Source: Irpex lacteus
Taxonomy: Eukaryota > Basidiomycota > Agaricomycetes > Polyporales > Irpicaceae
Assembly (NCBI GenBank): GCA_001986395.2
Contig: MQVO02000037.1
Span: 1-64,000, forward strand
Direction of reading: 5' to 3'
Length of the DNA stretch: 64,000 bases
Part shown: piece after piece, positions 46,370-58,299 of the stretch
Layout: each line of letters starts with the position of its first letter
Position numbering within the stretch: the stretch's first letter is position 1
Position numbers and translations under genes: made by a program
The notes under the pieces: model-generated
The model's input: only the letters and a program-made list of their open reading frames with translations
What the model was told of the DNA's origin: nothing
Databases searched by the model: none

Positions 46370-49300
46370 TTATGTACGTGGCACAGGGACGTAAATTATC
46401 ATGCACGCCTTTTTGTCATCGAGCCTCGTCAAGTCTAACAAAGTTGCCATGCCTTCATACAATGGTGTGTTACCATGCTGAACGCCGTCGTGTTTCCAAA
46501 CCCTTCCGATGTTGTCGACGTAGCGACACACGAAGTGGCCACCTCCTAGGTACAGAATACCTCCTAATGCCCATGCTACGGCGTTGTACTCGGACAGTGT
46601 GAACATCAGATCGACGCTCACATTCGGCATGGCCGTGTCTGTAGTTTGCAATTCGAGAGCCAGGAAGGACGGTGTGCGAGTGAAGATTGTGTTGCGCTTA
46701 ATTAACGCATTTTGACAGTTAGCGCAATTACGGCGGTTTCTCACTCGGCTGAACAAGCATTGTAGCAAGTACTTGACAGTTAAGGTGTTTGGGTACCTTG
46801 CAAGAGGGAATTCATGAGACGTTGCCATGAAAACGTAGGACCGAAATCTTCCTGGGTCAGCGTGGCGCGTGGTTTGGCAATTGCAGCATGCATACTCAGT
46901 GTTCGCGTATGCGACGGTTATAGGAAACAGGCACTCGACTAGTCTGTCCATGGAAGTCAGGTACTCGCCATGTCTGACCAGCTCACGGGGGTCGACTGCA
47001 TACAGCAGATCCCGAACAGCGTCTCGCAGCGACTCGGGTGTGATTGAGCTTGTACCACTCTTCAATTGCGCAAAGCCTGTGCGTAACCGATCTAGTGCAG
47101 GGGTCACGTCGTGGGTTGTAGAGCCACATAGCACCAGACGCTCTTGTCTGTATAAGTTATACAGCACAGTGAACAGAGAGTCGTACGCACAGCTCCAGTC
47201 GCGAGAGTCCCATATAAAGCCCAAAATTGCATTGGGCGCACGCGTCGTTGGGCTAGTGATCAACTGTGAGCCCGACAACTTGGCACGTTTATTCACTGCT
47301 TTAGAAGTGGCTGATGATGGCAGCTTTCTTTTGCCAGTAGCTGTTGATTTTGCGTCCTCCGCGAGTACAGGTTTCCATGTAGGTGGCACGGGTGGTGGCT
47401 GAAGTGAATTCACATTTTCTCGTGCCCAGCTCAACGCTGGGTGAACACCGGGTGGCACGTAGTGAATGCCTTTCCACGCTTGGTACTCCTTTATAACGTA
47501 ACCACGAGTCTGACCAACCGTGGAAAATGGTAGCTCCCCGTCGAACTCTGCATCAGTGGCAGCAGCCAATATTTCCTGTTCCTGGAATTCGCGTCTAAGA
47601 TCTCTCTTCATTCCTCTGGTTATCCGACCTTCATCGAAGGGGTACAGAATCAGAGTGCCGTCAAAGGACGACCCCCGAGACAATGCAGTGTACATTGACA
47701 TGTGACTTGGGCAGTGGCGTAGGTCTACGACATTATTCACCCGCGTGCGCCCTTGACTCGCGAAGTCCGTCATTGCGAAGTTGGGCAGAACCTGAACCTG
47801 AGTTCTCTTCACTCTTATGCGCTGTTTCTCTGTGAGGTCTACTGTAAAGGTCACAGTGGAAGGCACGATGGGAATAACGTTTGTCGGCAAACCTGTCAGG
47901 GTTAAAGTTCTGGGAGGCTTCACCAGCTCTACAAATAAGGTGTTCAGCTTGTACCAGTTTTTGCGACCAGGAATGGGCACGGCGTCCCAGCCGACGACAA
48001 TGCCCTCAGCGCCATTTGTAGCACACAGTTCTGTAGCTTCGTTCGACTTCAATAGAATGGGCATTCCCCTACATAGTCTGAGTAAACCTGGGACATTGTT
48101 GGTTCGACGAGGTGACAATTCCCATAGAACGTCTTGTATCCGCTTGTCAAAGGCATTAGAGGACCGAATGGGATCGAAAACGTGCTGCACGGCCTTTTGT
48201 GTCTGTCGAGTGGACCCAGTTTCTTTCACTTCCGCCCAAGAGTCCCCAGATACAAATATCGGAAGGTCTTCATGAAAACTGTTGGCAAATCTGGGAACAG
48301 TGACGTCTACCCTTGCATCTCGCACCAAATTCTTAGCTGTTATAACTGACACCCAGCAGAATCTGGCCTCTCCGATATGTGGGCTACCGGGAGTGGTGCC
48401 AGAAATGCGCCTACGCAGCAAAATCAAGTCGTCTTGTGTGCATGCAGCATACCTCATGTTTTCGAGCGCTGTTCTGAACCGCATATCTTCCTCTGACATA
48501 CCGCGTTGCCTCATGTTCTCCGTCAGAAAGATGACCGTGGTGAACAAGTGCCATAAAGCCTTGCCCATGACTGATTTTTGGTTGGCAGCGTTGGAGCCGT
48601 CCAAGCGTATCTCGCCACTGTATAACGGCCTTGAAAACTCACCCGGAGGGGGCAGCTGCGCAAAGTCTCTGCAGACTACGATATGTTTCCCCCCGAAGGA
48701 ATCCATGCTGTCAAAGATTTTACACATGCGTTCGCTCAGATTGTAAAAGTCGGTCACAGACATCATAGAGACCTCGTCGAGAAGGAACAAGTCTGTTCGT
48801 GCGTGCATGTCTCTCAAAGCTGCCAAGCGTGTTTTTGAAATGCCGCTGCCGTTCAAAGTGAATCCGAACAGATAGTGATAGGTAGAACCATCCACCTGAG
48901 CGGCTGCAGAACCTGTAGGCGCCATCACTCTGAATCGATGGCCTTCTCTACGCTGCTCGAAGAATGCCACTAGTGCCTTTATCACTTGTGATTTGCCAGT
49001 TCCGCCCATACCGCCCAAGTACATTCGAAGCGGAATAGCAGAGTTTTGCGTTACTCGCGTAGCTATTAATGTGAAAGCCTTTCGTTGCTTGGTGTTCAAA
49101 GAAAACCTTGCGATGATACTGTCCATTTCGGTGGTGGGTTTAGTGGGCAACATTTGCAAAGAGGAGCCGAACCTGTGACTGTCGTTTAAGTCTTCGGCTG
49201 TCAACAGTCTAACGTCGTTGTGTACACCCGTAGCAGGTAGTATTTGTCCCGCCGTTATGACATGGTTCACGTCGAGGTCTGCATTCATGCGGTGTTGAAT

Positions 49301-52300
49301 GACCTTATCCTTAGCCAGTTTGACGGTAGCTTTCCACTCGGTTGAAGACATGTTGGACGTCACGAAAGGTGTTGCACCTGGAATACTTCCGTGCGCCGGA
49401 AAGACTTGGCCAGGAAATAAATGAGCAGCTTCGTCATTCATGACATGCACCTCTAGTTGAGTCATGCGGTTGTTCAGGCGGTCCTTGGTAATGATTGATT
49501 TATCGGAATCGAGGGCATGGTCTACCATGGCCAATACTTGGTCTTGTGTTAAGTCTGAATAGTCTTCGGTGTCGTCTGGGGGTTTCTCACCATCGGACGC
49601 AGGGGAGGTTCCGAAGATGCCACTCAAAGAGGCCAAATCCGCGTGCAAGCGACGTTGTGCCGCGAAGTCATGCTTCGCATCTTTGCATTCGTATAGGACA
49701 TTCATATTCTCCATCGTTGCAATGTGATGCGGGAGGAACGACCAGCTATCGAAGGCACTCTGCCATGACATGTCTGGGGAGCGAAGTTCTCGGCCGGTCC
49801 GCCAAGGGCGAAACAAGGTAAGCATTGTGCGACAGTACACCTCTTGATCTCCATGGTTCACACGCGGTAAGACACCCCCGAGGTAGTTCAGCACGTAGCG
49901 ATTGGGTTCTTCTAGCAGTTGTACACCGTGGGTGGCGTATTTTGGGTGGTCTGCTGTAAACTTATAAATTACCCGACGACCGGTTGAGTAGACGAACGCG
50001 TCGCTGATGGTGTTTTTACCTTTTGGCACCGGAACTATTGTTGTGGCTATGAGATAGTCGGTCAAAGAGAACGAATCCATCGACTCCGGTCGGCAGATAT
50101 AGTCCGAAACTTTGCCATAGGGAAGCATTCCGTCAGGTGTATTGCTGATGATAACGAGGTCATCTGTATCATCTCCTTCTTCGTCCTCTGCCTCATGCCA
50201 CGCCTTGGCGACATAGGAAGCGAACGAATACCAGAAAAAGGGCTTAAATTGGCGATTAGTATAGTGTTCGGGATTTCCGAGCAACAGACAGCAGACCATC
50301 GGCCCACCTATCTCTGTCTTAGCAGTGAGACCATTAACTATCCTGTTCATCAGGACCCTGGCAGACCGCTCGCGGGTGCTACTATCGCTGACGACCGTCT
50401 CCTTATTTGCAAGAACCATGCGCACGGCCTCAAAAATGGAGTGGGTTTTCAGCGATGATTTCGTGATGTAGTCCGTCACGTAGGCTATTACAGCGCGAAC
50501 CATGGTTCCTGACAAAAGACAGGTGACGTCTGTATTACAGCGCAGTAAGTAGGAGAGGGTGGGAGAGAAGGTGTTGATCCACGCCTCTTTCTTCATCAAA
50601 GTCAATGCCCCTGTCTCTGCATCAACCTGTGTCTCTGATTGTATCGGCCTCGGGTACCGAGCGCGACATTCAGGTCGGGACAGACTACGACATCCCCTAT
50701 TGTGCGCAGGAGAGTGATAGTTCGAGCGGAACACAATTTCATCGCTGACATGCAACATATGATTGTACCATGAGGACAATTTCGTATCGTCTGTGAAGAC
50801 ATCTGGCGGGGGAGCACGGGGCATGCGCGCGGTGGGGTCTCCCGGTTGGACGTGCTCTGTGTCAAGCAGAGGGTCGTTGGGGTCGTTTTCAGTGATGTGG
50901 GTACACCCGTACTTAGACCGCAAACGGCTCTGAACGTCGTCCATTGAACCAGTACTGAACTGACCTTGGTGACAACTCTCCAGCCACGTCACGAGAGAAT
51001 TGCGAAATGCGCTGTCTTCTAGTTTGAGAGCATCACGAATCTTTTGTGGGGAGTATGATCCTTTAATCCAAACCAACAGGTGAAGATGCAAAGCCAAACG
51101 ACCTTGCTCTTCGACTGTCCCATAATAGGCAGAAGTCTCTCCGAAAAGACCGGCCTTGTCAGAATCGACACGCAGGACAATTTTAAGGAAGGCCTGGACG
51201 AGGACGTGAAAAAAACGAGCGCAAGCTACGGGATTTTGATTTACAGTAACTAGGCGGTGCTGGTAATCAGGAAGGCGAAGTGCAATGTCGTCAAGGTCGA
51301 TTGGTTCACCACAGAAGTAGAGGCAAATAGGGTTCTTGTTTGGGGGTGGCGCGAAAGTTATGAAGAACACAGGCACACCTTCGGACACTATGAGTGAACG
51401 GATTTCGTTCCGTTGATACTTGCGTTGCGTAGCAGAGCCGTCGACGTGACCCGAAACTGACTCAATATATGTAAGAAGCTTGTAGCACGAGTCCTCTGCA
51501 TCTGTTTCTGGCTTCACAAAGCCATCACGTTGTGCGCGACGAACTAGTTCGGAGAGAGCATCAACATCGACGTTGTGTATACGGTCGACAACGTCCTCAA
51601 AATTTCGCCGCTTTGTGAGCAGATATCCACCAAGGGCACTCTGGCGTATTTGATCTTGATTGAACGCTATGAAGGGAAAGTATGGATCCACCTGAAAGCG
51701 TTTGTCACCATACATCAGCAGTGATTGCACGTGTGTGGCCAGGGGAATAGTTTTGGTGATGCGCGTGTTCGCGAACCCGCCGAATCCGTAAGGAAACAGC
51801 CAAGGGAAGAGACCAGGAAATAAAGAAGGGTTGTTGTACACTGACTGTGGATTGCTATCACGACCTACAGCCAAAATGTTTCCACCAGATTTAATGTGAT
51901 GCAACGCTTTCGCGGCCTGCTCTCTTCGGCCCATAGAAATCAGGTCGTCTTCGGTCACTCCATGCACTGACACAGGGCAAACACCCCCCGTGGTACCCGT
52001 CTCTGTAGCGCGGTCATGGACAGACATCGTTTCTAGGGGATCAGTGTCTGGGGTTGGTTGGTGGAAGAACGAAACAGGCAAGGAGGTCTCTGAATAACTC
52101 TCGAGATTGGACCTCGATAGCTGCACGTCAGCGTATTCGAGGTTATTCGTCTTCAACCATAGCAGAGCGCGCCATATATAATTACGACGTACAAGAAAAG
52201 GCGTACGCTTGAAGTCCTCGATGGTGGGGGCTATGGATCCAGTGAAAAGGACTGCGATAATTCCTTCTAATTCATCTCGATGCATGGGCAGCACTGCGAG

Positions 52301-53793
52301 CAACTGAGCTACAGGCTGTGCGAAGACGATGCAATTAGCCCGCATTTTATAAGGGCCTTTGTGAACCCTCAAAATGCAACAGTTGTGGCGGTAGCGGGCA
52401 ATGAGAACCTTTTCCATAAAATTGAGATCACTCAAAACCGAAGGAACCTCCCCAACCCAGCGGCTGTTCGCTAACGCAAGAGTGGGTAGGGAGTTACGTC
52501 TCAAGGATGTCATACAAGAGGGGCACACAGAAATTGTACCCGTTGCAGAGTCGGTGGACGGGTATAGAACAGGTCCTGGCAGGGGAGTCACTGGTTCCAA
52601 AGGAGAACGTCGTTCACTCCTAGTGGCCCCAGGAATGTGCAACACGTTTAACAGCGAACAACCTGCATCTACAGCCGACAGCTTTTCCTGTGGTGTTAAG
52701 GTACCACAGACATTGCATGGCGCTTCCAGTAACACGAAACTGGAGACGGCGGACGACCAGTCACGTACAATACCTGCCACTTCACTGACAGATAACGGAG
52801 GGGGAGGAAAAGCAGGACAAACATTAGAAGGAGCTACAAACTGCAGAGGCCCAGATTGAGGAGGCAGAGAAGGGGTGCGGTCTCGCACGACGGGAGGAGG
52901 GTAGGACTTGTCTGGCAGTGGCACTGTCGGCGCGAAAGTAATTCGAAAAGGGTTCACTTCGCTGTGGAGAGGTCGTGAAAAGCAAGCATAGACTAAGCAA
53001 CACTGAGCTTGCGGCATGTGGCAGGCGCAGCGAGTGCGGATAGCGGATCGAAAGTCCTCAGCACGTAACTTGAACAGTTTAATGTTTAGGATGGGTTTAA
53101 ATAGCTTGGCAGACGGAAGCCCGACATAGTCGGCAACTACATGGAGGGGTAGCTTTACGCATACACAATCTGGCGCAGGCTCTGGGGCAGAGGCAGAAAT
53201 TGCGGTCAACTTCAGCAGGTCAGCGTCGTAAAGATTAACGAAGTCGCCGAAGACGATGGGAAAGACACGAAGGGTATCCACGGGAATGCGACTTGTATAC
53301 GGAGCACCGCCGAACAGTTGTGGGCGAACAAAAGGTATACGTAGAACATCTGACACCGAAGGAGTGCTACGGACAAGTAGTCGGCTCCATAGCCAAAGAA
53401 GCACCTGGTAGGGGTGCTTCCATAACCAAAGGAGGCTCGTACGCGAGAGCCTCCATAACCAGGTAAACGAGACCGAGGGACACTGCCCATGGTCGAGTAA
53501 TTTGCGGGCTGCTGGAGAACCCCGGTCAGAGGACGTTGTGCACAGGTGAAAGCATCCCTAGTAAAGGGTCGTACCGTCTCGCAAGCGCGACATATGTGGA
53601 CTTTGTGGGAGCGAAGTTCTCGACCAGAGCGGTTAACGAATGCGATGGTAGGGATGAGCAGAGGGAGGGCACACGATACGCAGATGCTCCATATATAAGT
53701 ACAATTTTTTGCGGCGTTTGTAAAATAATTAAGCGCAGAAAGTCGGGTTTTGACGGGTGGTGAGAGAACGAAACTGACACGCAGGAAATCCAT
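46370..53793 (-). CDS. Helitron RepHel protein with a C-terminal ubiquitin-protease-like domain
   Basis: The main exon is open for 2,344 codons (53404-46370). Upstream, 53793 to about 53530 encodes a zinc-ribbon-like start (ICVSCALPLLIPTIAF, HKVHICRACETVRPF) in another frame; the join near 53400-53530 is unresolved. Positions in the long frame are as follows. A Cys-rich DUF6570-like region lies at about 215-440. The Rep HUH motif LHLHLLVW is near 773 and the paired tyrosines YVTDYITK near 975. Pif1-type helicase motifs follow: GGMGGTGKS (about 1466), LLDEVSMM, DFAQLPPPG, TDFASQGRT and YTALSRGSS. The last about 300 residues resemble a USP-type peptidase: DWSCAYDSLFTVLYN (Cys, about 2071), two CxxC zinc pairs (CCNC, CANC) and GGHFVCRYVDNIGRVWKHDG (His, about 2289). 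Helitrons move by rolling-circle replication. All catalytic motifs appear present. Confidence 0.88.
53398..53454. repeat. Two adjacent perfect hairpins between CCATARCCAAAG repeats
   Basis: GAAGCACC..GGTGCTTC (53398-53420, 7-base loop) and GGAGGCTC..GAGCCTCC (53431-53454, 8-base loop) are separated by CATAACCAAA. The flanking phrase CCATAGCCAAAG / CCATAACCAAAG / CCATAACCAGG occurs three times. They lie exactly where the Helitron gene changes frame between its first and main exon. Confidence 0.75.
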
Positions 53794-53900
53794 TAGCGAG
53801 AACGCTGTTAGGCAGTGAGGGCTAGTCCCCCGCGGCGAGGTGCCAACTACAACATATTCTCTACTGCAGGTTGTGTACTTGGCTGGTCACTACTACAAGT

Positions 53901-54785
53901 TCAAAGCGGACCATCCCTCGCAACCAAAAACTCGTCCGATACACATTGAGCGTCACACCGTTCCCCTCCCAACTGCCAGCGCAGGTCACCTATCACCTCG
54001 TACTCCTCGTGTAAGCCTATGACGGTACAGTACTGGTCGTTGAACCAGCGCAGAGCGGAGCCGCACATGAAGGAGGACGTGCAGTCGATGAGGGGTTCAA
54101 TCTCCCTTCTGGTGCCCACTTCGAACTGAGTTGCCAGAGACGGGGGTAGAGTAGGACGAAGACGAATGGACCGACGTGAGAAAGTTAGGTCTGGATAAGC
54201 GACGACTAGGTGGTCTGGGGCGATATAGTTCATGAGGTGAGTAGCCGGATACTGCGGTATGAGGAACTGTGGTTGGCTGTTGACTGCGCGGATGAGGCGA
54301 ACACGGGTTTTGCCGCGAGGCAACCTGAAGAGCAGTGCATATCGATACGAGTTCCTGGGGAAGTCGGGTAGCTCACTCAGGCGGGCATGAAGACGTGCTC
54401 CATACGAGTCCTCCAAGAAGTGAGCGAACAGAATGAACAGAGGAGAGTCCCCCCCAATGACGTCTATGACCTTGTACGTCTCACTGCCCATCGGATCAAG
54501 CAAGCTTAAGACGAATGGGCCAGCTAGGATGCAGTTGAAATGGCGCAAGGCGTCGAGGAACCTGTGAATGTTGAAGCCGTGCTTCTTCAGCAGTTCCTCC
54601 AATCGACGGAAGAACTCGCCCTGTACAAGCAGGCGACCGGTAGGAGAAGAGTTCTGAAAGTCGGCAAGGGAGGACAGTGGAGTAAGGGAGAGGAGGTCCT
54701 TCACGTTCTGGCAGTGGACGCTATCGGGACGTTAGGCACGGTGGACAAAAGCTCAGAACAGTGAAACTTACAGCTGGGCGTCCAT
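53901..54785 (-). CDS. Divergent nucleotidyltransferase-like orphan, copy 2 (277 aa)
   Basis: Exon 1 is 14 nt (54785-54772, MDAQ plus two bases) and exon 2 runs 54720-53901. The first intron has the same phase and position as in copy 1. Shared motifs are DLLSLTPLSSL, FNCILAGPFVLSLLDP, the strand VIDVI, VRLIRAVNSQPQFLIPQYPATHLMNYIAPDHLVVAYPDLTFSRR and a final W-x-LGGERC like the W-K-LGGPPC of copy 1. The proposed nucleotidyltransferase core again has only one acidic residue on its strand. Located just upstream of the Helitron gene, on the same strand. The frame is intact. Function unknown. Confidence 0.62.
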
Positions 54786-55253
54786 AGTGGTTCTTGGTGA
54801 GGAATGAACACTGGAGTTGCAAGACCGCTATCGTTCGCGCCACGTTCAGAGACAGTGCTTTTTGTATGTGTGTATAATAAGATAGGTTGGGGAGAAATTT
54901 GCTAGTGGGAAAGCAAATAAACATGAAGGCTAGATCTCTCGGGAAAACCGACAAAAACGAGGAACTGGCGCAACAGCCATGTGCGCACGCCATGTGAGGA
55001 TCGAAATGCCATGTGGCACCAGGGGCCACAGCGATCCTCCCGAGAAGGCTACCCTTTAAGGCAATAGCCGCTGAAGGAAAAGCTCGATCACCGACCAGCC
55101 TTTTCATAGTGCAAGGGGCAGTCGCCGGCCGTTGGAGGCGTCTTGTGGACACGGTATATGTGAGCAGTTGGATGTATTCGAACAATGTAAACGCAGTCGT
55201 ATAAGTAAGTCACATCCGAAGGTAGGTCTATGGAAGGTAGGGCAAAGCGAGGG
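54786..55253. other. Spacer between NTase-like copies 2 and 3
   Basis: No gene recognised. It should hold the promoter of copy 2 and the 3' end of copy 3. Confidence 0.4.
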
Positions 55254-56116
55254 TCATCGGTGAACTCGCCATCTAACGTTTTTGAGGGCACCGATGTCGG
55301 CAGGCACAGTGGTGAGCCAAATATGGACACAGTCTTCGTCGGCGAAAGTTCTCCATTTGTCGAACTCCGCGAAGGACGCGGACGGATTTGCTAAACGACC
55401 TCCTGAGAAAGGGTTTTCGGCAATGGAGTCTTGTTGTGGGTCGAGGACGGAAAACGAGGTCGGCTCCGGGTCCGCGGGGTATTGATCCTCCGTGAGCACG
55501 CCGCGGTGCAAGAACGTTAGCTTAGGATAGGCGATAACCAGTACGTTGTTGGTAATTGCGTTCATGAGGTGCGTCGAATAATAGAGCGTAATGGGAAAAA
55601 GAGGAGACTCTCGAACACTCTGGATAAGTCGAACGAGGCCTCCCGCAGAGGTTTCGAGCTCAAGGGCGGATTTGAAACCCTCGGACCTCATTCCAGGAAC
55701 GTCTGCCAAGACGCCCCTAATCGAAGCACCCTCTTTTTTGAGGAGGTAAGACAGCGTGTCGGAGAATGTGTCTCGCCCGGAGAAGATGTCCAAGTACGTG
55801 TACTGCTGGCTGTTTGTAGTATCGAGCATGGCGGAAACGAACTGTCCGCTAAGAACGGCGTTGAGGCGGGAGGGACATAGGTGGTTGAGGAAGACCAACG
55901 GCTCAGCGAAATAGGGGGTTAACAGGTGCGTGATGCGTTCAACCATTTCCGTTGTCACCCGTGCACGGGCGGAAGTACTCGTGTGCTGAAATCGACAAAG
56001 CGATTCGACGGTAGAGAACCCCACCAAGGTGTTGATATCACTGTCCAGACACCTAAAGACGTCACATATCAGGATTGAGGTGCTGGGTGAAGGAAAACAT
56101 GAAGTACTCACGCCAT
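55254..56116 (-). CDS. Divergent nucleotidyltransferase-like orphan, copy 3 (267 aa)
   Basis: The first exon appears to be five bases (56116-56112, ATG plus GC) and exon 2 runs 56052-55254. The first intron again has phase 2. Counted from that intron, CLDSDINTLV aligns without gaps to LPATDVADLL of copy 1 and VHCQNVKDLL of copy 2. Shared motifs are STVESLCRF, LNAVLSGQFVSAMLD, the strand YLDIFSG, VRLIQSVRESPLFPITLYYSTHLMNAITNNVLVIAYPKLTFLHRG and a final NVRWRV. It lacks the cysteine cluster of copy 1. It is the outermost of the minus-strand cluster beside the Helitron. Function unknown; a catalytic role is doubtful because the second acidic residue of the nucleotidyltransferase core is not seen. 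Confidence 0.6.
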
Positions 56117-56520
56117 GATAGAAACAAGTTAGAGAGGTACGGAACCAACAAGAGGGCGGTGGGAGTGTATGCAAGACAAGAGACCATCGGAAGTTTGAGG
56201 GAAAGGGGGGGGGGCAGTTTAGCCGGTTTTTCATTTCTCCGCGAGCAACGACAGCCGGGTGAGATAAGTCTTTGAATTATGAAAAGAAATGTATTTAATT
56301 AGAGGTGCAGATGTACATAACATGATGACGTGGGGCCGACGCCGAAGACATTATACGCAGAGAGGCGGAGGTGGAGGTGAGAAAGTGTACATTGCCTCTT
56401 ATGGCAATGGTCAAGACAAGCGCTGGCGCCTGAGAAGAACAGACGTACAATGTGTCCGGACGAGTGAAAGGAGGTAGGGGATGGAATGAATAATGCGGCG
56501 GGACAGCTCGAGAGACGAGA

Positions 56521-56772
56521 CAGCAATTAGGAGCTCAGGAGTCGCAACTTAACGTGTACAAGCGCAGAGGGCTATTGTCGCAACGGACCATAAAGCGGCG
56601 TGGAAGGAAAGCGTGAAGTGCGGATGCCTGTACAAGCCCCATAATACAGCAATTAGGAGCTAAGGAGTCGAAACTTAAGGTGTACAGGCCCGGAGGGCTA
56701 TTGTCGCAACGGACCATCAAGCGGCGTGGAAAGAAAGCGTGAAGTGAAGATGCTTGTACAAGCTCCACAGAC
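56521..56772. repeat. Direct tandem duplication, 126-bp unit, two copies
   Basis: CAGCAATTAGGAGCT starts at 56521 and again at 56647. The two units share long blocks, including GGGCTATTGTCGCAACGGACCAT and GCGGCGTGGAA, with about 10 % differences. Open frames across them are repeat by-products. The surrounding stretch 56117-57077 has no supported gene. Confidence 0.85.
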
Positions 56773-57077
56773 GCTCGCAGTGAAGTCGACTTTATGTAGA
56801 TGGTAACGTCACTACGGTAAGTTTGATAAGCGTGACGTGGAGGGGTAGAAAAAAGGCGTGAGCTGGGAAAAGAGACGATGAAGTGGGAGACGTTAGCGAT
56901 GTATGCGCGTCGGCGAGTGCGTGGACTCAAGCAATATGAGTAAATGCGGAAATAACCCGAAATTATATTTGAGAAGATCATTTGTACCTACAAGCGTATA
57001 CAAGCCTCTGTGAACGCAACCATGTGACGTGCAACGTCGAAGGCGCGACACTGTGACGATGAGAACCGGATGTTGAG

Positions 57078-58299
57078 ATGACGCTCAAGTGGTTGCCTAA
57101 TGCGGTAAGTCAGGGTACTCAACGCTCTCACCCAGTCCAACCACCCTCCACCACACAACCCCTATCCACCACAACTAGTGCCTCTATGACTGAACCAACT
57201 ACTGTAGACAGCCAGTTTGAGCAATTGGTTGCGCTTGCGAAAGAAATTGTGGCTATAGGATCGGCTCTCCGCGACGATGACACGAGTGGGCACGGTCGAC
57301 GCGGTAACGGACCAGGCATGCTGCACAACGACCCAATCATGATTAGGAGGCACGTTGTGAAGCTGATAAAGTCGGGGCAGAGGCTGTTAGATGGGTTGGA
57401 CGAAGAAAAAGGTGGTCTTGGGCATGAACGGTTCGAGGTGGTCGCAGCAGCCCGTGCGAAGTGCGTAAACGTCATCAATTCGTATCCGCTCGTTACTAAC
57501 AACCGATATGCGCCTATCATTGTAAAGGTTTCGCGAAATCTTTGAACAAGTCGTTGACGTTGAAACTGGAACGTCAAGCGTGGCTGGTCTACGGAGCCAG
57601 GAAGTCGCACAGGCGTCAGGGGAACACAACACGAATAGGTGCGTACCAGACGTCTTAATGCAATGTGAAGTTATATTAACAAACGCGAACGTTAACTACG
57701 TACATGGCACTTCGTTGGATAGCGTATCGAAGTGTGGGGTAATCGCAGGCGAGGGAGACGCGAACGCAAGCGGAAACGGTCACGCTGGCGGGTACGTGTT
57801 GTTCGTCACTTGCCTTTAATCTCACACTTTACAAACGTATGGCCTGGTTATGATTAGTGGACGTACGATAAAGGCGCAAGATCTTGACGAGGGGTCAGGC
57901 ACACCCCGCACTGCAGATCCGACCAAGATGATCTCGGAGGTGTCGACCGATCAGCGTTGCACACACGCTCCGAGGAAGCCGAGGTAAGTGTAATTACTGT
58001 TGGCTGTTCAATATCTAATCAACACTGTTGGGCACGTTACAGAAAACGAAGGAGGTATGCGTACAGCATACCCACGGAGCGCATCAAAGGGGACCCCAGC
58101 TATGCCACACCACCGGAAGACCATGTAGGAGGTCCTCGTGAAATAACCGGACCTCGCAGGCCTCCGGCCACCTTCGCCCCGTCAGAGGATAGCGCGCAGC
58201 CATGGGCTCGTCGAGCCTTGAAGGCCACGGTTCATCGTGTGCAAGGCGCAATGAGAATCAAGCGAGGAGATGCGTTCACAGGGGAGGCACAGGTTTGAC
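57078..58299 (+). CDS. Hypothetical multi-exon basic protein
   Basis: A tentative model. The first strong coding segment starts near 57186 (MTEPTTVDSQFEQLVALAKEIVAIG) and contains a helical stretch with MIRRHVVKLIKSGQRLLDGLDEEKGG. Later segments are EIFEQVVDVETGTSSVAGL (about 57537-57640) and an Arg/Lys-rich run, NRRRGRRERKRKRSRWR (about 57735-57791, before a GTACGT donor). These are followed by KAQDLDEGSGTPRTADP (from about 57860) and, after a GTAAGT..TTACAG intron (57985-58041), KRRRYAYSIPTERIKGD and ARRALKATVHRVQGAMRI. Frame is kept across the donors and acceptors I could pair. The basic clusters suggest a nuclear or nucleic-acid-binding protein. No family is recognised. It closes the mobile island. 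Confidence 0.42.

Noticed and set aside
46370..53793. Reading the helicase as a cellular Pif1
   Set aside because: The HUH motif, paired tyrosines and DUF6570-like region in the same frame are specific to Helitron RepHel proteins.
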